Positions 9,861-18,556 of a stretch of DNA of 64,000 nt are shown here, in pieces (the stretch's first letter is position 1; each line of letters opens with the position of its first letter). A model generated the notes under the pieces. It saw nothing but the letters and a program-made list of their open reading frames with translations, was not told where the DNA came from and searched no databases. Both the position numbers and the translations under genes were made by a program. Source of the stretch: Dyella nitratireducens (GTDB lineage: Bacteria; Pseudomonadota; Gammaproteobacteria; Xanthomonadales; Rhodanobacteraceae); contig NZ_BMJA01000002.1 of assembly GCF_014642835.1 (NCBI RefSeq), positions 202,519 to 266,518 of the forward strand, read 5' to 3'.

Positions 9861-10322
9861 TCATTCGCTATGGCGGCGATATAGGGTTAGCGTCTGAGTG
9901 AAAGTACCATCGGCGTTCGGTTCGGAAGTCATTTCACCGGTATAGCCAATGTACTTTCCCGTAGCGCCAATGACGGCAACTACGGATCTGCCTACTTCTT
10001 GCTCCTGCCCAGCGACGACTATCGTGCCGCCGTCCATCAGCAGCGTCCATTGGCATTGGCTATGGACACCTGGCAGCGTGTTGATGCAGTAGCCGCTGTT
10101 GCTGCCGATGTCCCTTCGGTGCTCATCCATTAATGGCTGATCAAAGACAAATAGATCACCCAACGAGGGGCCAGGTGGTCCGATATCGACCGTGCTTTTA
10201 TGGCCGCGAGTACTGTCGGCGAGTGTGACTATGACTAGAGGCTTGGAACCGTTGGCTTGTGCATTCAGGGTCAAGGACATGGTCATCCATACAGCGCAAA
10301 GGCGGCGAAGCGAAGCAGTCAT
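9861..10322 (-). CDS. Secreted allene-oxide-cyclase/dirigent-like barrel protein
   Basis: A 153-residue protein with a clear signal peptide (MTASLRRLCAVWMTMSL to AQA, about 22 residues). The mature part follows the AOC-barrel/dirigent pattern: GDLFVFDQPLMD, then SGYCINTLPG, CQWTLLMDGGTIVVAGQ, and VIGATGKYIGYTGEM, each a barrel strand in that family. In plants such barrels act as stereo-directing or cyclase proteins; bacterial members are mostly uncharacterised. The ATG at 10322 has GGAG nine bases upstream; an open frame extending upstream lies in the toxin gene and is not real. It lies 65 nt downstream of the large toxin-like gene on the same strand and is probably co-transcribed with it. 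Confidence 0.78.
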   Translation of the reverse strand: MTASLRRLCAVWMTMSLTLNAQANGSKPLVIVTLADSTRGHKSTVDIGPPGPSLGDLFVFDQPLMDEHRRDIGSNSGYCINTLPGVHSQCQWTLLMDGGTIVVAGQEQEVGRSVVAVIGATGKYIGYTGEMTSEPNADGTFTQTLTLYRRHSE

Positions 10323-10387
10323 CTTTCTAGACTCCAGCGAGTTGTCAGGCAGTAAATGCCTCGTTGCCAACGACGAGGCCAAATCGA

Positions 10388-13300
10388 TCATGCGGGTACC
10401 GGACGGCGCCCTACTGCAACATCGTCGATATTCAGGTCGATCCGAAAATCTCCATTTCCTGCGCGGATGAAGGTCTGCGAGCCTGGTCCAGGGGTGCTTA
10501 CGGAGGTGGGCACACCCTTCGGAGCAGGATGAATCTCGACGCCGATCCCTCCCAAAATTTCCGACAGCCCTGGCACGGCAGTTCTTCCGCTTGTTTTCAT
10601 ATGCGCTTGCCCGACTAGTGCCACCCATTTTCCTGGATTTGCTTGCTGATCCAGCAAGATTGTTGTTTTTGCCCAGTAATTCATTCTTTTTAATCTATTT
10701 GCGACACTGCTTGTGATGCTGCCACTGTCAGTGAATGTATGGTTGTCTATGCCAATAACCCGGATGCCAAGCTCTTCTGCCTTTTCATATAGATTTCCCA
10801 TGGTGTATGGCCACCCATATCGTTTTCTATCCCATTCAATGTCCACGGCAAGCCTCTGTTTTTTTGTTTTCCATTTTGTTATCCATTGGCCATCGAATCC
10901 CTCTACATAAAGAGTGGTTACGCCATTTCTTTTGAAGTTAACAAGGTTGTCGTAAAGGAATTTAATTGAGGAAACGTTGGTGTGCGTTTCACCAAGCACA
11001 AGCCCCCAGCTCTCTCTGTACACGGCCCTGATGAGATCTGTAATAGTTGCGTTTGGCCCGAGTGAAGGCATGGTGGGCCGAGCTGGGTAGGTGCTGGTGG
11101 GTATATTGTCGTAGAAATCCTTATAAAGCTCTTTGAATGCAATCTGCTTTTCTTTGAGCGTTGGCGCGGCATTATATTTAGCCAATAAAGCAACCTGATT
11201 TCCTTGCTGAGGCGCTGAAACTACGGCGCCTACCCCGCCAGAGCTAGCGCCGGCCGCGGGCTGATTTCCGCCTGCCGCTACAATCCTGATGACCTTGGGC
11301 TGCCACACCTCTTTGCCATTGCGGAGCTCAGGCTTGGCGATGATGCCAGCGCTGACGAGCTGCCCCTCATGGTTGGGATCGATGGCACGCAGCAGGTAGT
11401 GGCCACCCGGCTGGTCAGGGACTTTCGGGGCCAGATAACTTTGGCGGTGTCCTGGCAGGTTCACGATATTCATGCGATGGTCCGCAGCGATCTCGTGCAG
11501 CGCGCTGTGCCCGATTGCGCGCTTCGGAATGGAGATGCTCATGGATGCTATCGGGCGTTGGGCGCCTTTTTGCACGATACGGGCAAAGTTCGGCAGCTCA
11601 TTCAAGCTCGCGATGGCTTTGTACGGATCAAGCAAGCGTCGCAAGCCCTTCAACGCGGCGCGGGCTGGCGCCACGATGTCTGTCGCCGAGGTGGCGATGT
11701 CCATGGCGAGGAGAAGTAGATCGACTGACGTCTCCGCATCCAGCTGCTGATTGGATTTGGACAAGGTTTGCGTATCGGCAAGCTGCCGCCTTACGTGAGC
11801 TTCGTAAAGCGTATCTTCGAGTTTGCGGAACGAGGTGGCCTGCGTGCTGCCGCGGTCGAATATGTCGTAGCCTTTTTTGAATTGTTGATCCAAAAAGGGC
11901 TTCATGTTTTCCGATACACGATTTTTAAAATAGGTCTGCCAATCCTCTTCCTTGAATCGGCGGTCCCTTTTCAGATCGTCCATGCCTTTCAGGTAAGCCT
12001 TGAACTCTATGCCATCCGGCGCGTTGAGCGTGCACAGAAGCATGGGGTCGTTGGATTTGGCGTTCTTCTTGGCAATCAGCAGCGGCCCTTCCACGCTGGC
12101 ACCCGTCCGGCCACCTTGGCTCTTGCCGATGCGCAAGTAGAAAACCTGAAGGGGCTCGCCGGGCTTGCCGAGGCTGTCGGGGTGGTCCAGCAGGGCCATG
12201 ACTTGGCCGTAGCCGCTCTCGTCCAAAGCACCGCTGAGCCGTGCCTCTTTCGCGGCGACACGCATTTGCGCCGCGTAGCTATCCTTCCAGGCTTGACGCA
12301 GTTCGTTACTATCGCTGGACAGCATGCGTTGCCTGATCAGGTCCTGATGGCCCTGACCGACGTCCAAATCGCGCGCCAAGCTGCGCAAGTCGTTTTGCAG
12401 CAGGGTGATCAGTTCCCCATTCTTGCCTATGAAGCTGGCACGCCACTGGGGATTCCACTTGGGGTTGGCAATGAGATCCGACTTGGTCTTGACGTTATTC
12501 AGTACGAATTGGGTCAAGGAAACAGGCTTATTGGGCACTCGCGTGCGGTTGAAGGCATAGGATCGTACCTGGATGGCGTCCGGATCGATGTCCGCACCGG
12601 GATACTCCGCCTGCAAGTTGTCCTTGATGCGTTGGACGGCATAGTCATGCAGCGTAGGGACTTGCTCTTGCATGGCGTCATGGAGCGCTTCAGCCTTGCT
12701 CTTCGCATCCCGTTCCAGGCGGTCCAACTCTGCTCGATCCAGTTCGCTGGCACTCTTCCACCACGCGGATCGCTTGTGTTCGATCCAGGCAGCATTCCGC
12801 CGGGCGTCCATCTGATGGACATCGAACGCGGCGGTTAACGGTTCAGAGAGATTCCGGCCGATCATATCCAGCTCGTTCGGATCGGTCATGCCCTTTTCCG
12901 TGGCGTCCTTGAACGCGTAGGCGGTATCGCTCTTGTGACGCTCCAGTTGCGTTTTGACGCTGTAGTTGAAGACATTTTCGTCAAGCGGAGTGAGACCAAA
13001 ATGGAGTCCATCCAGGTGGGAGGGCAGCTTGGCGGCGTCTTCGTCTGATAGTGCGCTCAACAGCGCTTGGCGATCCTGCTTGAAGATATGGTCTTGAAAG
13101 TCCTGGAGCGAATCGAAGGTTTGAATACCGCGGGTGCGCGAATAAAACACGCCTGCCGTCTTGTCGGATACGGGGTTGTTATCTGTGATCAAGAAAGTCC
13201 CGGGGATGGTCAGGCCAGGGTACGGCGTGCTGTTCGTGATGACCGATACGCCATACACCGCCGGTGTGGTGGCTAGCTTGCGTTCCTCGGCGCTCGGATT

Positions 13301-14203
13301 CGGATGGGCGATGACGCGATCGATCAATGCCTTGTGCTCTGGTTTCAAGGTGCCATCGATCGTGCGAAGGTCGGCTTCCGCTTTAAACTGGTCGGCGTAG
13401 ATGGTGCTCAAGGTATCTTTAGGGATGATGTAAAGCGGAAGCCCCGATACAAGCGTGGCCGGTTTATTGAAGTAGTCGTCGGTACTGTTCTGCAGCGCGC
13501 TGGCGGGATCACGGGCCAGCTTGTCGAGCCGGTTTTTGAAGTCTGCAGGGGTGATACCGCTTAAGGCGGAGCCCGCATCCACGACGTTCGGCTGAGTGAA
13601 AAGACCATAGCTGTTCTCAACGTTGTTCAAAAAGGACGGTGCCTGGCCTGTCTTGAGGGCTTCTGACAGCACGTCGGTCAGCTTGTGGGAAGCGAGCCAG
13701 GTGCGCTTCAACGTGGCCGTGCCGCCGTAGTCATTGAATGAACCTATGTAGTTTTCCGAGTACTCATTGACATACACATGGCTCAAGTCCAGCGGCGGTA
13801 TGGCGGCCGGAAACAGTGTCGTGGACACGGCCTGCAAGAAGCTTGGACGTCGGTCGATGAGGTCCAGGGCGTACTGGGAATTGGCGGCCAAACTCTCGTT
13901 GAGTTCTTTTTCCTTGGCCGACGTAGTGGTATCGGTGGCTTGCGACTTGGGAATGGTCGTCGAATCACTGATTGCCGCACGGGCGGTACGCGTAGTGTTC
14001 GTGGGCGCCTCAGCAGGGGCGATGCCCGACGGCGTTCGCACATAGCCGGGGGCGGTAGACGAAAAGGGCTGCGGTTGTGGCTGGGGCGAATAAGGCTTAT
14101 CGATTTCTTTGCTGGCGGCTTCCGGTGGAGATGCGTGGGCGGTAGGCGTCAGCCCATCGGATAGCGGTGGGATGGAATGCGTTGACACAGGGGCGCCCTC
14201 CAT
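10388..14203 (-). CDS. Large multidomain toxin-like protein (DUF6543-like body, C-terminal TIKI/EreA/ChaN-like domain)
   Basis: A 1271-residue protein without signal peptide. Residues 1-100 are Pro/Ser/Thr-rich. The body (about 105-870), beginning NSQYALDLIDRRPSFLQ and continuing IPPLDLSHVYVNEYSE, resembles the DUF6543/dermonecrotic-toxin-like module of large bacterial toxins. After a Gly/Ala-rich linker near 1000, the C-terminus shows GETHTN (1071-1076), YVEGF (1099-1103), GIDNH (1151-1155) and GQAH (1198-1201). This spaced G-x-x-H ... G-x-x-H pattern is that of the TIKI/TraB/EreA/ChaN superfamily, which also includes the C2 domain of Pasteurella multocida toxin. It could be a secreted effector acting on host or competitor cells. 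A GTG at 14188, preceded by GGAGG, is an alternative start. The C-terminal coding part is AT-rich. Family assignment is from motif memory. Confidence 0.75.
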   Translation of the reverse strand: MEGAPVSTHSIPPLSDGLTPTAHASPPEAASKEIDKPYSPQPQPQPFSSTAPGYVRTPSGIAPAEAPTNTTRTARAAISDSTTIPKSQATDTTTSAKEKELNESLAANSQYALDLIDRRPSFLQAVSTTLFPAAIPPLDLSHVYVNEYSENYIGSFNDYGGTATLKRTWLASHKLTDVLSEALKTGQAPSFLNNVENSYGLFTQPNVVDAGSALSGITPADFKNRLDKLARDPASALQNSTDDYFNKPATLVSGLPLYIIPKDTLSTIYADQFKAEADLRTIDGTLKPEHKALIDRVIAHPNPSAEERKLATTPAVYGVSVITNSTPYPGLTIPGTFLITDNNPVSDKTAGVFYSRTRGIQTFDSLQDFQDHIFKQDRQALLSALSDEDAAKLPSHLDGLHFGLTPLDENVFNYSVKTQLERHKSDTAYAFKDATEKGMTDPNELDMIGRNLSEPLTAAFDVHQMDARRNAAWIEHKRSAWWKSASELDRAELDRLERDAKSKAEALHDAMQEQVPTLHDYAVQRIKDNLQAEYPGADIDPDAIQVRSYAFNRTRVPNKPVSLTQFVLNNVKTKSDLIANPKWNPQWRASFIGKNGELITLLQNDLRSLARDLDVGQGHQDLIRQRMLSSDSNELRQAWKDSYAAQMRVAAKEARLSGALDESGYGQVMALLDHPDSLGKPGEPLQVFYLRIGKSQGGRTGASVEGPLLIAKKNAKSNDPMLLCTLNAPDGIEFKAYLKGMDDLKRDRRFKEEDWQTYFKNRVSENMKPFLDQQFKKGYDIFDRGSTQATSFRKLEDTLYEAHVRRQLADTQTLSKSNQQLDAETSVDLLLLAMDIATSATDIVAPARAALKGLRRLLDPYKAIASLNELPNFARIVQKGAQRPIASMSISIPKRAIGHSALHEIAADHRMNIVNLPGHRQSYLAPKVPDQPGGHYLLRAIDPNHEGQLVSAGIIAKPELRNGKEVWQPKVIRIVAAGGNQPAAGASSGGVGAVVSAPQQGNQVALLAKYNAAPTLKEKQIAFKELYKDFYDNIPTSTYPARPTMPSLGPNATITDLIRAVYRESWGLVLGETHTNVSSIKFLYDNLVNFKRNGVTTLYVEGFDGQWITKWKTKKQRLAVDIEWDRKRYGWPYTMGNLYEKAEELGIRVIGIDNHTFTDSGSITSSVANRLKRMNYWAKTTILLDQQANPGKWVALVGQAHMKTSGRTAVPGLSEILGGIGVEIHPAPKGVPTSVSTPGPGSQTFIRAGNGDFRIDLNIDDVAVGRRPVPA

Positions 14204-14310
14204 AGGGGGAGACGACTCCTATATCGCCTAAAAAGCGCGCTGACGTGTGGTAACCGTGTTTGATCCGCACGTTAGCCATCTCGCTCTGCGATCTGACATG
14301 GTTTGCGAGG

Positions 14311-14814
14311 TCAGGGTTGGACGTAGTCAATCTGCAACACCTCAATCATCATGTCCCCCGCCGGCCGCTGCCAGCGCACTTCATCGCCCACCCGCGCACC
14401 GAGCAACGCTGTCGCCAATGGCGACACGTAACTCACCAGGCCATGCTCCGCATCGGCTTCATCCTCGCCAACGATCTGCCAGCGCTGCTCGCCTTCGTCG
14501 CTATCCACCGTAACGGTGGCGCCGAAGGCTACGCGATCGTGCGGTTGCTTCGATAGATCCACTTCCGTGGCGCTTGAGACGCGTGCATGGAGATAGCGCA
14601 GCTCCCGCTCCAAGGCGGTCAGTTCGCTGCGTTCGGCGAGTGCATCCTGGTCATTTGCCTTCAAGGCGTCGTGACGTGCGGCGGCTTTGTCCAGGCGTTC
14701 GCGCAAGCGGGCGAGGCCGCGCGGCGTCACGTAGTTGTGATGCGTGCTGATCGGCAGTTCGGGCAATACCTCGGGGGTATCGTCATCATTGTCTTTGACG
14801 AAGGCTCGGCTCAT
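14311..14814 (-). CDS. GreA/GreB-family transcription elongation factor-like protein
   Basis: A 167-residue protein. The start MSRAFVKDNDDDTPEVLPE and the following HHNYVTPRGLARLRERL match GreB-type N-termini, and residues 30-85 form the expected coiled coil. The C-terminal half (VAFGATVTVDSDEGEQRWQIVGEDEAD, then PLATALLGARVGDEVRW) is the FKBP-like Gre domain that contacts RNA polymerase. Gre factors stimulate cleavage of backtracked transcripts. The acidic tip residues are not obvious by eye, so it may be a Gre paralogue with altered activity. It lies downstream of the EF-G-like gene, separated by a terminator-like hairpin. Confidence 0.88.
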   Translation of the reverse strand: MSRAFVKDNDDDTPEVLPELPISTHHNYVTPRGLARLRERLDKAAARHDALKANDQDALAERSELTALERELRYLHARVSSATEVDLSKQPHDRVAFGATVTVDSDEGEQRWQIVGEDEADAEHGLVSYVSPLATALLGARVGDEVRWQRPAGDMMIEVLQIDYVQP

Positions 14815-14852
14815 TGCGGCCCTCCTTTGTAGTCGTTGAATGCAAAGAGCAA

Positions 14853-14880
14853 AGCCGGGCGGCTGCGGCGTCGCCCGGCT
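14853..14880 (-). terminator. Hairpin between EF-G-like and Gre-like genes
   Basis: A 9-bp GC stem (AGCCGGGCG / CGCCCGGCT) with a 10-nt loop lies just after the EF-G-like stop at 14905. On the minus strand it is followed by TTTGCTCTTTG, a weak U-rich tail, so it may act as a partial terminator. Confidence 0.55.
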
Positions 14881-14904
14881 CGTTCGGTGAAGGGGTAGGC
14901 GACG

Positions 14905-16944
14905 TCAGTCTTCGTCCAGTTTGGGCTTCCAGGCTTCGCTGAGCTGGCGCTGGATGGGTGGCGGTACCGGTTCGTAATGGCTGAGGTCGAGGCTGTAGCG
15001 GCCGCGGCCGCCGGTCATGGCTTTGAGTTCGGTGGGGTAGTCGGTGAGTTCGGCCAAGGGCGCTTGCGCCTTGATCACAATTTCGCCGTCGCGTTTGGCA
15101 TCGGTACCCATGATGCGCGCGCGCTTGCCGGCCAGTCCGCCGGTGACGTCGCCCACGCTGGGTTCGGGAATGGCCACTTCAACATCCACGATCGGCTCCA
15201 ATACCAACGGCCGCGCTTTGCTGACCGCATCGAGAAACGCTTTCTTGCCTGCAGCGATGAAGGCTACTTCCTTCGAGTCGACGGGATGGTATTTGCCGTC
15301 GTAAACGGTCACACGCAAATCCTGCAGCGGATAGCCGGCCACTGCTCCGTTTTCCATCGCCTGGCGCACGCCTTTCTCGATCGCGGGCAGATATTGCCCG
15401 GGAATCACGCCGCCCTTGACCGCGTCGACAAACTCGAAGCCGGCACCGCGGCCGAGCGGATCGACGCGCAGAAATACTTCGCCAAATTGTCCGGCGCCGC
15501 CGGTTTGTTTTTTGTGACGATGATGTCCTTCGGCGGAGTTGGAAATGGTTTCGCGGTAGGCGATGCGCGGCGGATGCGTGACCACTTCCACGCCGTAGCG
15601 GTCTTTCATACGCTCCAGCATGATCTTCAGGTGTAGGTCGGAAAGTCCGCGGATCACCGTTTCGTTAAGCTCTTTGTGATGTTCCACGCGGAAGCACGGA
15701 TCTTCCTCGGATAGCCGTAACAGCGCCTGGGAGAGTTTCTGTTCCTGGCCCTTGTGCTTGGGCTCGAGCGCCAGGCCGAACATGGGTTGCGGGAACTGCA
15801 CAGGCTCAAGGTGAATCAGGTCTTCGTCGTGCGAGTCATGCAGCACGGCGTCGAAATGAATGTCTTCCACCTTGGCTACGGCGGCGATGTCACCCGGTAT
15901 GGCTTGCTCTATTTCCACGTGAGACTTGCCATTCAGGCGGAACAGGTGGCCAACCTTGAAAGCTTTGCGGTTGTCGTCGATGAACAACTGGCTATCGCGG
16001 CGAATCGCACCCTGCCAGACGCGAAAAACGCCCAACTTGCCGACGAAGGGGTCGTTCACCACCTTGAACACGTCGGCGATCACGTGCGCGCTCGAATCGG
16101 GCTCCACCGCGAGCTGCAGGTTCTGTGCATTGCGGAAGGGTGGGGGATTGGCCTCGGCCGGGTTGGGCAGTAAGCGGTCGAAGATGTCCAGTAGCTCGTT
16201 GACGCCCGCGCCACTGCGTGCGCTGACGAAACAAATGGGTACCAGGTGGCCTTCGCGCAGACATTGTTCGAAGGCATCGTGTACTTGCTGTGGTGTGAGC
16301 GCCTCTTCACCGGCGTCGAGATAGGCGCCCATGGTGGTTTCGTTGATCTCCACCACCTGGTCGAGAATCTGCTGATGCGCTTCGGCCAATGAGGAGAAAT
16401 CGGTGGTGCCGTCGCGATGGAAAAAACAGTCCATCACCGTGCTGCCGTTGTCAGTCGGCAAGTTCACGGGCAGGCACTCGCTGCCGAACTCTTCGCGCAG
16501 CGCATTGACCAGGGCAGGGAGGCCCGCGTTCTCGGCATCGATCTTGTTGACCACGACAAGGCGCGCCAAGCCGCGCTCGCGTGCGCGTTCCATCATTCGG
16601 CGCGTGCCGTGCTCGATGCCGTTGGCGGCGTTCACCACGACGGCGACGGTTTCTACCGCGGCGAAGGCGGAGAGCGTGCCACCGCGGAAATCCGGGTAGC
16701 CGGCGGTGTCGATCAGGTTGATGTGGCAGGCGTTGCGGTCGATGCCGGCAACGCAGCTGTCGATGGAGTGGGTACGTGCTTTTTCCTGTGGATCCGTGTC
16801 GGACTGGGTGGTGCCGCGCTCTACCGATCCCTGGGTCTGGATGACGCCTCCGGCATGCAGCAAGGCTTCGAACAAGGTGGTCTTGCCCACGCCGGCATGA
16901 CCGGCGAGTGCGACGTTGCGGATATGTTCCGTGTGGTAGGACAC
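14905..16944 (-). CDS. Elongation factor G-like GTPase (FusA2-type)
   Basis: A 679-residue translational GTPase-like protein. G1 is GHAGVGKTT near residue 15 (canonical EF-G has GHIDAGKTT), G3 is DTAGYPDF, and G4 is VVNKIDA. The later domain II-V features include GGAGQFGEVFLRVDPLGRG and a C-terminal EF-G-type domain ending RGRYSLDLSHYEP. The altered P-loop places it with EF-G-like paralogues such as FusA2, not the housekeeping factor, which is usually encoded with rpsL/rpsG and tufA. Its role could be in ribosome release or stress translation; that is inference. It is transcribed leftward toward the Gre-like gene. Confidence 0.9.
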   Translation of the reverse strand: MSYHTEHIRNVALAGHAGVGKTTLFEALLHAGGVIQTQGSVERGTTQSDTDPQEKARTHSIDSCVAGIDRNACHINLIDTAGYPDFRGGTLSAFAAVETVAVVVNAANGIEHGTRRMMERARERGLARLVVVNKIDAENAGLPALVNALREEFGSECLPVNLPTDNGSTVMDCFFHRDGTTDFSSLAEAHQQILDQVVEINETTMGAYLDAGEEALTPQQVHDAFEQCLREGHLVPICFVSARSGAGVNELLDIFDRLLPNPAEANPPPFRNAQNLQLAVEPDSSAHVIADVFKVVNDPFVGKLGVFRVWQGAIRRDSQLFIDDNRKAFKVGHLFRLNGKSHVEIEQAIPGDIAAVAKVEDIHFDAVLHDSHDEDLIHLEPVQFPQPMFGLALEPKHKGQEQKLSQALLRLSEEDPCFRVEHHKELNETVIRGLSDLHLKIMLERMKDRYGVEVVTHPPRIAYRETISNSAEGHHRHKKQTGGAGQFGEVFLRVDPLGRGAGFEFVDAVKGGVIPGQYLPAIEKGVRQAMENGAVAGYPLQDLRVTVYDGKYHPVDSKEVAFIAAGKKAFLDAVSKARPLVLEPIVDVEVAIPEPSVGDVTGGLAGKRARIMGTDAKRDGEIVIKAQAPLAELTDYPTELKAMTGGRGRYSLDLSHYEPVPPPIQRQLSEAWKPKLDED

Positions 16945-17363
16945 GATGCGACCCTCCTATGCAATGGCCGCGTGGCGGCCAGATAGTGGCGGGCCGTCAT
17001 GGTCGTCCTTCGCGTACAGGACGCAGGGGCGGTCATGGCGGGGTGGCAGCAACGCCTGCGGGGCTGTGGCTGCGTTGGGTTAGCCTTCTCTCATTGGCGG
17101 GGATGGTCAAGTTGCAGTGCGAAGACAGCCTCGCGGCGGCCCGCCTACAACCGTTAATCTCGTGTGATTGCTGGCGGAACCGTATGGCCAGGCGATGGTC
17201 TGTGAGGCATCTCCTACCCACGGCGACCACATGGTGCAGCCGGCAAACACACTGAGGACGCTTTATCGACCGCCCCGATGAGGTCGAGCACCATCGCTGG
17301 TTTCCGCCGCCGGATGACGACCGGCACCGAGGACTGGCGCAGCTCGACGGCCCCACCCGCGCC
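16945..17363. other. Intergenic region without recognised gene
   Basis: This 419-bp gap separates two divergent genes. I see no tRNA, terminator or family repeat. The frame of the following rightward gene stays open back to a TGA near 17251 and reads like protein (for example HHRWFPPPDDDRH) but has no ATG, so the 3' part may be coding from a non-standard start. The rest presumably holds both promoters. Confidence 0.5.
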
Positions 17364-18224
17364 ATGCTGCATCAATTGCGCTGGCGCAAACCGCCGCCTG
17401 ATCGCCGCCGCTTATGGGGGACGCTGGCGATCACGCTGTTGTTGCACGTCTTTTTTGTCGTGGCGGTGTGGTACGAGATGAAGCCGAACGTGCGAGCGCC
17501 GGAAGTGGTGCAGGTGCAGCTCGATCAGGGTATCCAGGTACGTTTCATTGTGCGCAGCGCGGCAAAACCGCAGGCTGCACCGCCACCGATCGCACCGCCA
17601 CCACCGCCGCCGCGTCCCGCACGCGAAGCGGTATCGAAAAATGCGATGACGGTGCAACTGCCGGCATCTCCGGCGCCGCAGCCCGCGCCTGCAACATCCG
17701 CGCCGCGTCCGGTGCTGTTCGATCGCACCGGACGGATCGTGCTGCCGGCCCACGCATCCAGCGCGACGACGGCACCGGCGGCGGAGTACGTGCAGCCTGC
17801 GCCGCAGGGCGACGCACGAATCATGCGCGATCAAGACATGATCAAGTACAAACCCACCAAGCTTGATCCGTATTGGCGCAAGAGCGGCAATGCCATCGAC
17901 GATGCCCTGCAGAAGGCCGTCGAAAAAACCACGGTAAAGAAAACCATCCAACTGCCGGGTGGTATTCGTATTCATTGCGGCATGTCGCTGGCTGCGCTTG
18001 CCGGTGGATGCGGCGGCGATCCGCCACCGCCGCCGCCGCCCACCGATGGCGACGAGCGCTTGAACATGGCGCCGGCACCGCTGGTTAAGGGAAGGTCTAC
18101 GCCAAAGCCGGACGTAGCCACGTGCATCGCCGATTATCGAGCGGGCATACCTTTGCCTTATGGCTGTCCGGTGGATACGCCCACGCGAGCCGTCGATACG
18201 GAGAAGAAGAAAACGGGGACGTAG
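17364..18224 (+). CDS. Proline-rich TonB-like membrane-anchored protein, paralogue A
   Basis: A 286-residue protein with a short basic N-terminus, one membrane segment (about residues 18-40, LWGTLAITLLLHVFFVVAVW) and a periplasmic Pro/Ala-rich stretch, an architecture like TonB. The C-terminal domain is not the usual TonB_C fold: it contains DPYWRKSGNAIDDAL, VEKTTVKKTIQLPGGIRIHC (about 185-204) and RLNMAPAP. The same block recurs in the protein encoded at 21231-23225. The stop codon TAG lies inside a degenerate palindromic repeat. No ribosome binding site precedes the ATG, so the true start is unsure. Role unknown; an energy-transducing or envelope-spanning function is only inferred from shape. 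Confidence 0.72.
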   Translation: MLHQLRWRKPPPDRRRLWGTLAITLLLHVFFVVAVWYEMKPNVRAPEVVQVQLDQGIQVRFIVRSAAKPQAAPPPIAPPPPPPRPAREAVSKNAMTVQLPASPAPQPAPATSAPRPVLFDRTGRIVLPAHASSATTAPAAEYVQPAPQGDARIMRDQDMIKYKPTKLDPYWRKSGNAIDDALQKAVEKTTVKKTIQLPGGIRIHCGMSLAALAGGCGGDPPPPPPPTDGDERLNMAPAPLVKGRSTPKPDVATCIADYRAGIPLPYGCPVDTPTRAVDTEKKKTGT

Positions 18225-18294
18225 GTTAGCGGGCAAACTCCAGCATTGCCGTCTCAATAACGATCATGATGTTGGGGTTTGCATCCCCGCCTAC
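18221..18294. repeat. Two-arm palindromic repeat, copy 2 (degenerate)
   Basis: The left arm GTAGGTTAGCGGGCAAAC is diverged from the consensus. The right arm reads GTTGGGGTTTGCATCCCC followed by GCCTAC. Its first bases supply the TAG stop of the preceding TonB-like gene. Confidence 0.7.
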
Positions 18295-18451
18295 GAGCTT
18301 TCGCAAATTTCCCTGGGCCGTAGTGGGAGGGTAGGGGAATTTCCCAAGTGCGCGTCTTTTAAATAAGTGCCATTCGTTTTTGACCCATTTTCCATCATGC
18401 ATTCTTCACATCATGGGTTTTTGTATCGTCAAATTTTTACTGGATTGTACA

Positions 18452-18476
18452 TTTAGACGTCCAAATTTAGACGTCT
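18452..18476. promoter_or_regulatory. Tandem TTTAGACGTC boxes (operator-like)
   Basis: TTTAGACGTC occurs at 18452-18461 and again at 18466-18475, a 14-bp period. A third related copy, TAGACGCCC, is at 18522-18530. The second copy extends to the palindrome TTAGACGTCTAA. The core AGACGTCT equals the Met-box of MetJ in enterics, but MetJ is not expected here, so the binding protein is unknown. The 555-bp gap from 18225 to the S53 protease start otherwise holds the degenerate repeat and a hairpin at 18557. Confidence 0.4.
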
Positions 18477-18556
18477 AAAAAACTTCCATTTGCGCGCAAG
18501 AAGTTTAGTTACTTGTAGCACTAGACGCCCAAACAATTCTGGGAGCACTATCGGGC

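Noticed and set aside
16945-17363. tRNA or small RNA gene
   Set aside because: I looked for cloverleaf arms and a T-loop GGTTCRA motif and found none.
18452-18476. True MetJ Met-box
   Set aside because: The core matches, but the downstream gene is a secreted protease, not a methionine gene, and MetJ is not expected in this lineage; kept only as an unknown operator.
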